From: Lineus longissimus
Taxonomy: Eukaryota; Nemertea; Pilidiophora; Heteronemertea; Lineidae
Assembly (NCBI RefSeq): GCF_910592395.1
Contig: NC_088308.1
Location: 9,875,001 to 9,935,000 of the forward strand
DNA length: 60,000 nt
Direction: 5' to 3'
Part shown: positions 1 through 9,104 of the stretch, piece after piece
How the letters are laid out: each line of letters starts with the position of its first letter
Numbering within the stretch: position 1 is the first letter of the stretch
Notes under the pieces: generated by a model
What the model was told of the DNA's origin: nothing
The model's input: the letters and a program-made list of their open reading frames with translations, nothing else
Database searches by the model: none
Translations under genes and position numbers: made by a program

Positions 1-404
1 AAGCGGAGTACAATATCAAAGCGGTATCGCTTGCGTTCTCGAAATCGCACTCAGGGGATCATACTTATCCTGGATGTAACTGCGGTAGCAACTGCGGCGT
101 TCTCCACATTTATATCCGCGTATATTTACGGTCAAGTAAAACGTGTCCTCCTTGAAAAAGTGTCCGGCCCTATTGTATTCTCAGGGATTATGGTTTATGA
201 TTCTAAAGCGGCCATGACGGTCAATAGCTCCGAGGTTATTTAAAGCACAATAGAGTCCTTTGTTCCCCGGACATTCTATCCTAGGACACTTTAGACTTCT
301 ACACTGGCTCTACATAAGATTCACGCTATCGCTTGACACATTTCCAGTGTGGGGATTCGCACAGTGTCAGCACTGGTTTCACTAGTCACTTGTCACGAGC
401 ATGT
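1..404. other. No gene recognised at the window edge
   Basis: Short open frames occur here (for example 31-243 on the plus strand), but none has a family signature, splice context or coding-like composition that I can defend. The stretch ends where the AT-rich 3' tail of the minus-strand LINE begins. Confidence 0.5.
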
Positions 405-442
405 TTGAATAAATAATAAATCAATAAAATACAGTATATCAT

Positions 443-480
443 AGTGCCCTGTCCAAGCTCTAGGCTTGCTCCAGGGCACT
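443..480 (-). other. 3'-terminal hairpin of the LINE
   Basis: AGTGCCCT (443-450) pairs with AGGGCACT (473-480), and an inner CAAGC/GCTTG stem surrounds a TCTA loop. It lies between the ORF2 stop and the AT-rich tail. A 3' stem-loop followed by short tail repeats is the layout used for template recognition in L2/CR1-like LINEs. The function here is inferred from that position. Confidence 0.5.
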
Positions 481-550
481 GTACAGAGTTTCAAGCATTT
501 TAAAATGTCTATATGAAAATAATACTCAAGTCCATTTTAGTTAAAAGTGT

Positions 551-1785
551 TCATACTAAAAGTGTCCAAAAGGGTGAAATGTCAAAAGCTGATTTAAAAA
601 GGTGGGTTTTTAAAGCACGACTAAAAGATTTGGAGTCATTTATCACAGCAAGATCTTCCGGCAGAGAGTTCCACAAGTACGGACCACTACACTGAAATGA
701 ACGATGACCATTTTTGTTTTTTTGTCCTTGAAATAATTTATCTCTGTTTGAATTGTGAGCGCAGTGGCCTAGTTGGCTGGTATTTAAAAGATTGACTAGT
801 TCGGATAAATATGATGGTGCTGTGCCATGAATTGCGCTTTAAACATGCAATAAAACCTTGAATAAAATTCTATATTTGACTGGCAGCCAATGTAGTGATT
901 TTAAAACTGGAGTGATGTGTTCATCTCGTTTGGTTCTCGTAATAATCCTGGCTGCCATATTTTGAACCCGTTGGAGTCGGCTTATTGTTGTGTCAGGCAG
1001 ACCATACAGCAAGGCATTGCAATACTCCAAACGTGATGTAACAAGTCCATGAATGAGAAACTTTGTTGCACTGGGAGTCAGAGATTTGCGAATTCTGCCG
1101 ATATTCCTGAGATACATATAGCACGTTCTACTAACATTGTTCACGTGTTTTTCCATCGATAGATGTCGATCGTAAACAACACCGAGATTTCGAACTGATT
1201 CGGCCGGAGAAATAGACAACCCGTCGATGTTAACATTCACGGCATTCACGTTCTCCACGGGAAAATTTGGAAGTATACAGCATAACTTCAGTTTTATCTC
1301 CGTTTAGTTTCAAAAGGTTGCTCTCCATCCACGTACCAATCTCACTAAGGCACGCTTCAAGTCGCTGAATCTGAATGGTTTGACTCATCGCATTGTTCTT
1401 TTCAAGGAAAATGTACATTTGCGTGTCGTCCGCGTAGAAATGATAGTTGAGTCCATGTCGTCGGATTAAATCACCCAATGGCTTGGTGTACATTGTATAT
1501 AGCTTCGGGCCGAGGACCGAACCCTGAGGTACACCGAACTGAAGTAATCTCGGACACGAAAACTCATCATCAATTTTGACGGACTGGTAGCGGTCGTTCA
1601 GATATGAGTTGAACAACTGGAGGGCCACACCCTTGATGTTGAAATGCACACGTGATCGTTCCAAGAGGATATTATGATCAAGCGTGTCAAAGGCGGCTGA
1701 AAGGTCTAACATTACTAGAACAGCTGCATTCCCTTTGTTGAGGGCGTCAAGAATGTCCGACTGAACACGGAGAAGAGTGAAAATA
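551..1785 (-). pseudogene. LINE reverse transcriptase fragment, broken
   Basis: The minus-strand translation runs from about 1785 to the stop at 551-553. The RT core is clear: LDLSAAFDTLDH (motif A), GVPQGSVLGP (motif B), YADDTQ (motif C) and a LKLNGDKTEVMLY segment (motif D). Two lesions are visible. A frameshift at about 1255-1262 moves the frame from the RT core to the downstream thumb region. A TAA at 839-841 sits where the family has a Val-Tyr-Lys-Ala-like sequence. After that stop the same frame stays open for 95 more codons, with HGTAPSYLSEL, LWNSLPEDL and ALKTHLFKSAF, the normal C-terminal landmarks. The 513-695 plus-strand open frame is only a shadow of this C-terminus. The endonuclease domain and ORF1 are absent. 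It is not expected to be active. Confidence 0.9.
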
Positions 1786-2499
1786 TCCGTTTAGTGGGTC
1801 CGGGAATTTCACGAATCAATGCTGCGACTCAATTTTGCTCCTCATAGAATGATTATTTGCGATGACGGTGCCGTTTCATGATTTGCACTTTCAGCAGTAC
1901 ATAACCAACGTCATTCAAATTCAAAATATTCGAGGGCTTATCTTATCTAGGTATGTTTTAGATTTAAAAACGATGAGGTTAATGGCCAAGTCTGGTCTAT
2001 TGCGGAAACAAGTTCGTTTGATAAACTGTGCTAAGATTAAGATTGTACTGTCTGTGATGTTATCATAACGTTCACATTATCAATGGTCCATGCGTTTTCC
2101 AAATTAAACGACATCTGGGCCTATTGGAATTCATAGTTCCTACACTGAGAAAATCTATAATCTCAAGATGATGTGAATTTAACGAAACCTCAAAACCTGA
2201 ACCAGAAAACACAGCGCCACTGCTACACAGGTGAAGAAGTTTGAAATGTCCTGAAGGATAGAATGTATGGGGAACGATGGATTATTCTATGCGCGTTAAT
2301 CTCCGAGCTTTTCACGACAATGTCCTCTACAGAACCATATACAATAAACCATCAGATGATAATAAGGCCGGACAATCGGGGACATTACTTCAGATGACTC
2401 CCTGGCCAGAGTCTGGCAAACCCTTTCATCACGTCTCGGATCGGAACTCTTCGTATGGAGGAAATATCCTATTACCAGAATGCATCTGGATAGTTTTGT
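1786..2499. other. Non-coding spacer downstream of the otopetrin gene
   Basis: This stretch must contain the 3' UTR of the minus-strand otopetrin gene. No protein-family match or repeat was seen, and I found no convincing TTTATT (minus-strand AATAAA) close to the stop at 2500. Open frames such as 1862-2068 and 2277-2513 look like chance frames. Confidence 0.4.
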
Positions 2500-4509
2500 T
2501 TAGTAGTATGTGAATGTGCCAATGCTGGGTAAAAGCGGATGCTGTCTGCCTGAATTCTTCATCCCCCGCCTCCACAACATGTACTCCGCAAGGGCCATGG
2601 AGCAGTGGAAACGGAAATATACGACAAACGGGTAAAACGTGTAAACCACGGCAGTCCACGCCGTCTTGCCGAAGTAGACGCTCTGTGAACTGTTCACGCT
2701 CGGGTCCTGAGTCTCAATAATCGTGCCCAAGACCCATTTTGAAAAGTTCTCGACCATCAGGAATGCGATGCATTGTATTGTGGTCGAAGATGACTTGACG
2801 TCACAAAACTGGTTCCGTTTCATTATCCAATTGATGTTGAGGACGAGTTTGGTCTGCATGGCCACGTGCAGAGTGTCAAGACAAGCTTCCATTATATCTG
2901 TTGCAGACCGAACGATGTCCATCTTGGATAAGTGTACATGCATATGTTTTTGATGATTGAGCTCCCCGTGCAACAATATATTGAAAGCCGCAATAACACA
3001 CAGAAAATTGAAAATGTTCATGAGAAGTGCGGAAAGCATTATGATAACGGAACCGACAGATAAAGTTCTTCGGACGCTTGGACCTCTGTTGAGTTTCCTT
3101 GTCGTCACGATTGCGAGCAAGATGGACGCCCCCGTCATGGCGACAAATTCGATTACGGTCAGTACATATAGTGGAGTGTCTAGATGGAAGCGGTCCTTGT
3201 TGTTATGCTGGAGGAGAGTGAGTACTAAACAGATGATGATTATTGCAAAGCCAACGAATGCTAGGAATCCACAGCCGTTGTCAGAACCGTAACTGTGCTC
3301 TGGATATGGGTCAAGGCATCCCTGGCAATTGAACCATTCTTTAAAGAAAGCATTCCAACCATTTAAAACTGAAGACGAAGGCCGCTTTGTTTCAGTCATT
3401 GTTGATTCTGATGCAGTGCCGTCGCTGCTTATCGCTGTAGATCCGTCTGTGATAGATCCATATCCGCCTGTGATACTCAGATTTGCCCTCAGATTGCTAG
3501 CGCCCTCAACATGCAAACTTCTGGGGGCTGTCAGAAACGTTTCTTCTTCCAGCTCCTCACTGATTTCACGAGATTGAATCAGAAGGTTGCTTGTTTCTTC
3601 GTCATTCTCATGTTCTTTTCTTGATGTATTCCACCAGAATGTCGGCCGGGCATTACGGTTGACACTGTTTCCTGGGCTTCTCTCATATTGGATATCGCCG
3701 ATATCCACTGTGCGAGAGGAAGCATTCCAAAGCATCAGGTTGAGTGACGTTGCCAAGATGCAAAATTCAGAGTGATAGGTGTACATGTAAACTTCAAGAC
3801 CATTTGCGATTTGGAGTATATCTGTCGTGCCATTAGTGCAGGATGTAACATGAAGTAGTTCCTGAAATGTTGCATTCTGGAAGAGTTCATCCGTGCAAAA
3901 CACATTGCCGCTTATCCAAGCTCCTGGTTCTACTTTAAGTTTCGATTCGTACAGAATGGTATAAACAATGATTGTGAAATTGACAATAGAGTTGATAACG
4001 TATACATTTCTGTTTGTATTAGAGCGGCCATGCTTCGTGTATTGATGACTTTCGAACAGCAGAAACATTGTCTGTTCTCCGAGAAAAAGGAGCTTGAGCA
4101 TCAGATAAATCAACGTTATGACCTGCTCCTTGACTTGGCATTGAACAGAAAGAAAAACACCCAAGCAATCGCATGTGCCGACCAACCAAATTGAGTCATA
4201 TAGAATTGTCCCTATCATAAATACGACCAATCCACCTTTGGCTACACCGGAAACAACAATTTTGTTGACACAATGCGCCTGAACATAGGAGGTTTGCCAC
4301 ACCCTCTGTCGGCGTTCTCGCTGCAGCATAGATCGCAGCATGGCAGTGTTGCTAACCAGAAGTAGCATGGATAAGTAAAGGTAGAGTGAGAAGTCTGACA
4401 TCCCGAATCGATCAGTAATGGTCCCCACCCAATGCACGAATATGAATGCCACGGTGAAGGCCAGGAAGATGGACGACACAATGTAGTAATTCGCACGGTT
4501 CTCCGCCAT
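2500..4509 (-). CDS. Otopetrin-like proton channel, single exon, 669 aa
   Basis: Otopetrins are dimeric proton-selective channels with twelve transmembrane helices arranged as N and C halves; they act at the plasma membrane in acid sensing and balance organs. This intact frame has the right length and layout. About six hydrophobic helices lie in residues 8-262, ending in the YHSEFCILATSLNLMLW helix. A hydrophilic linker of about 135 residues follows, rich in Ser, Thr and Glu. Six more helices lie from about residue 400 to the end. The C-terminal block (LMVENFSKWVLGTI, then FGKTAWTAVVY and PFVVYFRFHCSMALAE) matches the last two otopetrin helices. The start ATG at 4507-4509 has A at -3 and G at +4, and the next residues lead straight into helix 1. 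No intron is needed. The exact ortholog is not assignable. The family call is firm; channel activity is inferred. Confidence 0.9.
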   Translation of the reverse strand: MAENRANYYIVSSIFLAFTVAFIFVHWVGTITDRFGMSDFSLYLYLSMLLLVSNTAMLRSMLQRERRQRVWQTSYVQAHCVNKIVVSGVAKGGLVVFMIGTILYDSIWLVGTCDCLGVFLSVQCQVKEQVITLIYLMLKLLFLGEQTMFLLFESHQYTKHGRSNTNRNVYVINSIVNFTIIVYTILYESKLKVEPGAWISGNVFCTDELFQNATFQELLHVTSCTNGTTDILQIANGLEVYMYTYHSEFCILATSLNLMLWNASSRTVDIGDIQYERSPGNSVNRNARPTFWWNTSRKEHENDEETSNLLIQSREISEELEEETFLTAPRSLHVEGASNLRANLSITGGYGSITDGSTAISSDGTASESTMTETKRPSSSVLNGWNAFFKEWFNCQGCLDPYPEHSYGSDNGCGFLAFVGFAIIIICLVLTLLQHNNKDRFHLDTPLYVLTVIEFVAMTGASILLAIVTTRKLNRGPSVRRTLSVGSVIIMLSALLMNIFNFLCVIAAFNILLHGELNHQKHMHVHLSKMDIVRSATDIMEACLDTLHVAMQTKLVLNINWIMKRNQFCDVKSSSTTIQCIAFLMVENFSKWVLGTIIETQDPSVNSSQSVYFGKTAWTAVVYTFYPFVVYFRFHCSMALAEYMLWRRGMKNSGRQHPLLPSIGTFTYY

Positions 4510-4607
4510 CTTGTTTCAGCTCTGTAAACTTGCTGGCGTTCTCTGATCTCCCTGCTGTGTTCCTTTTTACCCTGGAAGTGAATGCAGAGGTCATTGGGTG
4601 AGGTCAA

Positions 4608-4735
4608 ATGTCTGAGTAAACGGCATAGTAAACGTTATAGTTGACTATTGTTTTATCTGAGCCCAGATAACTCTAGCTCAGGTTTTCTAAAAGTCATACT
4701 CATAGTTTACTCTTAGTTAACACTAAGTAAACCCA
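4608..4735. promoter_or_regulatory. GTAAAC/GTTAAC-rich stretch upstream of otopetrin
   Basis: Within about 130 bp just upstream of the otopetrin start there are at least three AGTAAAC, plus AGTTTAC, AGTTAAC and AGTTGAC variants. GTAAACA-like sequences resemble forkhead sites. A second cluster of the same words lies at 7145-7365, so a degenerate dispersed repeat explains the pattern equally well. No TATA box or initiator can be assigned. Confidence 0.2.
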
Positions 4736-4880
4736 TGATGGTGCTGAGGCGGCCGCTGCCTGGGGCCTAATTCCAAACGATTTTATTTTCATAATCCTTG
4801 ACCAGAATTTTGGAATGTCAGGATCTTCGGCTGGGAATAAGTTTTGGTATTTTAACGACGCAAATATTTTTCTAACAGTT

Positions 4881-5275
4881 AGTTTTCATATGAGTTGTCT
4901 GTTTCAGTCGTAAATTTCACAAATGTAATTGTTAGTATGGACAAGCAGATTTAATTCAATAAAATATTCCATGTTTGAAAATCGACGACCAACTTTTGTG
5001 ATATACGTCGTCCCTACGTATAAGCTCCCGCCAGGTGGCCAGTGTGTAATCACTATTGGCCAGTTCCGGTGTAACATCTGTGGTTGTTTCCCATGTGTCA
5101 GTGTTTCCAAACAATAGGCAGCTAGAGAGACCACGACTTTTCAATAGGGGGGATACACAGAAAAACTTGTCAATCTATTTTTGAGCGTTCCAAAACAATG
5201 AGGGGAAACACTCAAAAACAGAAACACTCAAAAACATTACACCGGGCCACTCTCTGTAATGTAATCAAGAGAGAG
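4881..5275 (+). repeat. Dispersed repeat copy A, interrupted by the CCGG-flanked element
   Basis: Positions 4881-5065 align with 21991-22185 (shared words include GAGTTGTCTGT, AATCGACGACCA and TACGTATAAGCTCCCG). The similarity resumes immediately after the inserted 172-bp element: 5246-5275 matches 22186-22212. The repeat was therefore continuous before the insertion. It contains a small GTCGTCGATT-like inverted motif and no coding potential. Confidence 0.7.
5070..5241 (-). mobile_element. 172-bp TG...CA element between CCGG copies, copy 1
   Basis: The element starts TGTAA and ends TTACA, with CCGG on both sides (5066-5069 and 5242-5245). It differs at only a few positions from the copies at 8408-8579 and 27352-27523, which lie in the opposite orientation. 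The uninterrupted repeat copy near 22180-22190 has a single CACGG at the insertion point, so CCGG behaves as a 4-bp target-site duplication. The TG...CA ends suggest a solo LTR of a small LTR retrotransposon. A short-TIR MITE is the alternative, since all three copies use the same CCGG target. No AATAAA was seen inside. Confidence 0.8.
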
Positions 5276-6011
5276 GTTTAGTCACTCTAGGTTAACTCTG
5301 GACGCGAGGGCCCAAAGCACCGCGTAGCGGCAAAAAAGCGAAGCTGGCGAAACATTTATAACGGGTCACCGTCACTTATTATTGGACTTATAGCGCATTT
5401 ACGGGGTTGCAACTATTTTGCTTTATAGTGTCACCAGGAAAGAAAAGCATGCGACCTAACGCCGATCTATTTGTATAAAGTGATAATTGGAAGGTATATA
5501 CATGTAGTAGGAAAATCAATAAAACAATCATTCCATGTCGTCTTTTGAGGGCATTTTTGATTGTAAAAAAATATATGTGTACGTCACCGGAGTCCTACAA
5601 TGATAATTTTATCACAGCAGTCTCGCGCAAGAAGAAGTTCTTTACCTATTAGTTCTTTACTTATTAGTCTCAATGTCTGGCGCAAAGCCAGACGTTTTCC
5701 ATTACGATTTCACTACTATCTTTGACAAGAAGGAGCAGTGCGCGAGATATGGTAATGAGCAGACTTCCCTCGCTTGACTTTCGGAAGAATGTTCCATATC
5801 GCGCTAAGCTGACCACTGCTGACCATGACAGGCGTGCATTGGACTGGTACAGGTTGGAACTGAACATTGAATATGCTGGTGGTGACGCTTTCTGATGAGA
5901 AGTTGGTCGTGACTGATGCAGTATCCTTGGACTTGTCCACAGCATCGTTCAATCATTGCTCTCTGAGCTGCCTTGATTCTGTACTTACCCAAATACTGAG
6001 ACCAAATGCCT
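5276..6011. other. Non-coding spacer
   Basis: Overlapping minus-strand open frames at 5670-6043 show no recognisable domain. Nothing else was identified besides the short hairpin at the right end. Confidence 0.4.
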
Positions 6012-6071
6012 GTTGACTGTGCTTTAAGAGAGACTGGCGCCATGCCTAGTCTCTCTTAAAGCTTAGTCAAC
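6012..6071. repeat. Short near-perfect hairpin
   Basis: A 24-base arm beginning GTTGACTGTGCTTTAAGAGA (6012-6035) is the inverse, with two mismatches, of 6048-6071. The loop is about 12 bases. It could be a tiny foldback element or the remnant of a TIR pair. Confidence 0.65.
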
Positions 6072-6351
6072 AGCGACCAACCCCCTCAGACTCAGAAACC
6101 ACAAACGCCAAACCCTTCCTGCTACCTTAATACTTCTGGGTAAACTCTGGGGAATCACCACCGATTCCTGGAAACCCATATACCTGGTATTCTATGCCAA
6201 ATACGTAGTGGCTTTCTGAATGCAGTGCATTTAAACAGGCGAACAAAGCAAAGCGATTCAAAGTTTTGCTGCCTAAAAGCAGCAACAACTTGAAAAATGT
6301 GCACAAACAACACGGCTGGAATTGATCTGTTTTACTTTTACTGAAACATTA

Positions 6352-7125
6352 GGCCCTTTTCCACTACCGCACAATCTGCCCCTGTTCAACTGTGCCGTGC
6401 TCGGTCCGGACCCGGCCCACTTGTTTTGTACCATTTCCATTGCGCGCAATAATATCCAGGCCAAATTCTGGTGTCCACATCGGCCGCTGTCAGTAGCGCT
6501 ACTCTCCTATTTTTGGAGTTAGGAATGTAAGTAAAATTCTCTAAAGAGGCCATTGTTATCAAGAACTTCCCGATACTTTTTTTTCATTTTTTTCACTTTT
6601 TCCTGGCACTGCTTGCCATCACGTCCTTCGAATCCTGACATTGAGAGGGACACGGCGATTTGCGAAAAAATCTGGTTATTGTGGCGAGCCCCCTCCAATT
6701 GAGCCTGTATCGTCTCCTCGCCCCAAATAGTAATCAACTGGAGCGTTTCCGGAACGCTCCATGTTGCCCCTCTTGTTGTTGCTGAAGGTGCTGCTGCTGG
6801 CATGTTGTAGCGATATAAATCAATAACTTACGACAGAACTGCACAGTGACAGAAATACCGGGGAATGACAACGGTCAAGGTCATTAGTGAGCTTGCGCAC
6901 TATTACTCAGATAAGTGGGCCCGGCCCAGTTCGCGTTTCCACTGCTGATTTTTATTGCCGAACCGTGCTCGACCCGGGTCGAGCTCACGTCCTTTTGGGG
7001 GGTTCGGCCCACATGGAAATGGCACCGTGCCGAGCCCGGTCGACCCATTTCCATTACACTTTTTTTAACCGAGCCGTGCTCGACCCGGGTCAAGGCCCGG
7101 CAATTTTTGATAGTGGAAAAGGGGC
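6352..7125 (-). mobile_element. Harbinger-like TIR element carrying only a Myb/SANT ORF
   Basis: The ends are inverted repeats: GGCCCTTTTCCACTA at 6352-6366 and the complement of GCCCCTTTTCCACTA at 7111-7125 (13-14 of 15 bases pair). Subterminal GC-rich words such as CCGTGCTCGACCCGGG recur near both ends (6392-6425, 6960-6985, 7072-7095). Between them lies a minus-strand Myb/SANT ORF. PIF/Harbinger elements normally encode a DDE transposase plus a Myb-like protein; no transposase is present here, so this would be a non-autonomous derivative. A clear 3-bp target duplication is not visible, so the superfamily call is an inference. Confidence 0.6.
6519..6803 (-). CDS. Myb/SANT-like DNA-binding domain protein (transposon-borne), 94 aa
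   Basis: After a short Ala/Ser/Thr-rich start, residues about 15-85 form a trihelical Myb/SANT-like domain. WSVPETLQLITIWGEE contains the first conserved Trp and the acidic helix. The domain continues through ARHNNQIFSQIAVSLSMSGF and ends in the QCQEKVKKMKKKYREVLDNN recognition-helix region. This is the MADF/Myb type found in Harbinger accessory proteins and in many domesticated genes. The frame ends at 6519 soon after the domain, so a C-terminal part may be missing or lie in another exon. Its position inside a TIR pair points to a transposon protein rather than a host gene. Confidence 0.65.
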   Translation of the reverse strand: MPAAAPSATTRGATWSVPETLQLITIWGEETIQAQLEGARHNNQIFSQIAVSLSMSGFEGRDGKQCQEKVKKMKKKYREVLDNNGLFREFYLHS

Positions 7126-8403
7126 TATTGTCCACGAACCAAGTAACTAATAGTTTACAGCTCAGAGGTAAAAGTAAACCCTGTACATTTTCCTGTACTG
7201 TGATCACGAGGAAACTCAAAAAGCTCAGGTTAACTAAGGGTAAACAACGTGTATACTTTCACTTTACCAAAGTATAAAAGTTGAGTTTACTTGCAGTTAA
7301 CTTCTGGTTAACTTTACTTTTTGAAAGGTGGGCAAATCGTGTAGTAGTAGTAAAAGTTAACTGTGCCATAACCATTGCTATTACCATAACTCAAACACTT
7401 GACCTCACCCATTGAATATGCGCGAAAAAAAGGCACGTTGGCATTTTATAATTTCTGAAATGTGGATTCAAATAATGATGGAGACAAAATTACCAACAAC
7501 AAACCCGTACTCGTTACCCCAATGTCGGCCTAAAATGGCTTATGCCGACAATACAATGGAACGAAAAGTTAAATTTTGTGCTTCCGTCAGATCGGCAAAT
7601 TTGGCATTCCAAGGGCTCATTAGGGAGGGTTTTTTTTTATTCATGCGCGGCCAAGCCCTAACCGTAGTTCCTAAAACATCATTGATTTCTTGGTCCTCAC
7701 AGTATGCCAGTGTTGATTTCGCAGTTGTTTTGGTAAAGACATGTCATTTGGAGTTTCTGAAACCTGGAGCGCTACTCAATAGCTAACAAGAAAGTACGCA
7801 TTTTACTGTTGTTGCCGACGTATGTGTAAACTGAACTTGGGATGTGCGTTGGGCCCGTGTTGAAATGCCGTCCAGTGCCAGTTGGTGTGTTTTTCGCTGA
7901 TTTGTGCAAAATTCAACATATCTCAAGAGTTCAATGGTTGACCCTCGATATTTTTTTTTTTTGTGTAACGTAAGCAACTGTCTTTCACGGGGAATGGTCA
8001 CTAAGAATTATACAGGAAGAAATGTGTAGTATTTGGGGTTTTCCCTGATTGTCCGACCCAATCATGATCACGAACGTCGCGCCCGTGGGTGATGTCATCT
8101 GACATCCAATCAATTTTGTCAACCTTGTCACGCGTGAACATCGGTGCCACTTTATAAAGGGGCATGCTGTTCGTTATTACTGGTGGTCTAGGAAAATAGA
8201 AATGCAGCTATACACAGTGCCGTAGTGTAGTTATCGTGCTTACGAATTTGCTAATAAATTGACTTTAAACAAAACCCGCCCGCACCTACGTCTAAATTCC
8301 CATTGTTCCAATATTTCATCAAAGGGTTATAAATATAAGGGCAAATCTTGATAACATCGACTCCTTTATAACAGCCTTTATGGGGTCGATAGCTAAGCCC
8401 AAA
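7126..8403. other. Non-coding spacer with a GTAAAC/GTTAAC cluster
   Basis: Positions 7145-7365 are rich in AGTTTAC, AGTAAAC, GGTTAAC and AGTTAAC, as is the region upstream of the otopetrin gene. The open frame at 7412-7786 (124 codons) has no recognisable domain and includes a T run, so I do not call it a gene. No other element was delimited. Confidence 0.4.
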
Positions 8404-8407
8404 CCGG

Positions 8408-8579
8408 TGTAATGTTTTTGAGTGTTTCTGTTTTTGAGTGTTTCCCCTCATTGTTTGGGAACGCTCAAAAATAGATTGACGAGTTTTTCTGTGTATCCCC
8501 CCTATTGAAAAGTCATGGTCTCTCTAGCTGCCTATTGTTTGGAAACACTGAAACATGGGGAACAACCACAGATGTTACA
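8408..8579 (+). mobile_element. 172-bp TG...CA element between CCGG copies, copy 2
   Basis: CCGG at 8404-8407 and 8580-8583 flanks a TGTAA...TTACA element that reads identical to the copy at 27352-27523, about 19 kb away. Near its left end it contains a duplicated TTTTTGAGTGTTTC unit. The identity of the two copies suggests recent movement or gene conversion. Confidence 0.85.
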
Positions 8580-8717
8580 CCGGCATAGCAGATACAATGG
8601 AAACGCAAGGTAATACGGGTATAGTAAGATGAAGATAACGGTTAGATGACTAAGACCCGGGGCGAGAGACAACATCCCCGACATGAAGATACTCATGCAA
8701 AACCCCTTTCCAACCTA

Positions 8718-9104
8718 GGCCCGTGTCCACTGCGTGCGTTATTACGTGCGTTATCATGCAGCGCACTGCGCATATGTAACGCGTTGCGTAATACGGGCGT
8801 AATACTATGTCCATTGGTCCGCATGCCTTCCTTGATCCCTTTGCACATATTGCCACCCTTTCATATCCTAGGCCTATGGTCAGTTTCTATTGGCTGATCA
8901 CATAACACGGAACAGAACTACGTTGCGTGATCCGCTTCATAAAGAAAATTTCTTTATGGGCCGTATTACGTAGCGCAGTGCAGACCGTGTCATGCACAAA
9001 AGGACAGCGTTCTTTGAAAAGCTATTGAACTTTACAATGCGCTGTTTCTATGCGTAATACGCTCCGTGATAACGCAGCGCAAAACGCACAGGTGGACACA
9101 GACC
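8718..9104. mobile_element. 387-bp non-autonomous TIR element
   Basis: The left end GGCCCGTGTCCACTGCGTGC and the inverse of the right end (GGTCTGTGTCCACCTGTGCG) share GG, GTGTCCAC and GTGCG. GCGTAATAC/GTATTACG words recur between them on both strands. No ORF is present. The GG(C/T)C(C/T)GTGTCCAC start is reminiscent of Harbinger/ISL2EU-type ends, but the target duplication is not clear. Confidence 0.55.

Larger units (their letters stand above)
405..1785 (-). mobile_element. 5'-truncated non-LTR retrotransposon (L2/CR1/Jockey-type LINE)
   Basis: Read on the minus strand, this contains the second half of a LINE ORF2: reverse transcriptase from just before motif A through the C-terminal region, then a short 3' UTR with a terminal hairpin (443-480) and an AT-rich TATTTATT-like tail near 405-435. 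The 5' end stops at about 1785, inside the RT domain, which is the usual 5' truncation from incomplete reverse transcription. The Leu-Glu-Tyr-Cys-Asn segment and the Leu-Trp-Asn-Ser-Leu-Pro motif near the C-terminus are typical of the L2/CR1/Rex/Jockey clade. No target-site duplication was identified. Confidence 0.9.

Noticed and set aside
513-695. 60-codon plus-strand frame
   Set aside because: Shadow of the LINE ORF2 C-terminus, which is clear on the minus strand.
2723-3775. Plus-strand frames of 60-110 codons
   Set aside because: Antisense shadows of the otopetrin-like CDS.
7412-7786. 124-codon plus-strand frame
   Set aside because: No domain, no repeat of the frame elsewhere, contains a homopolymer; likely chance.
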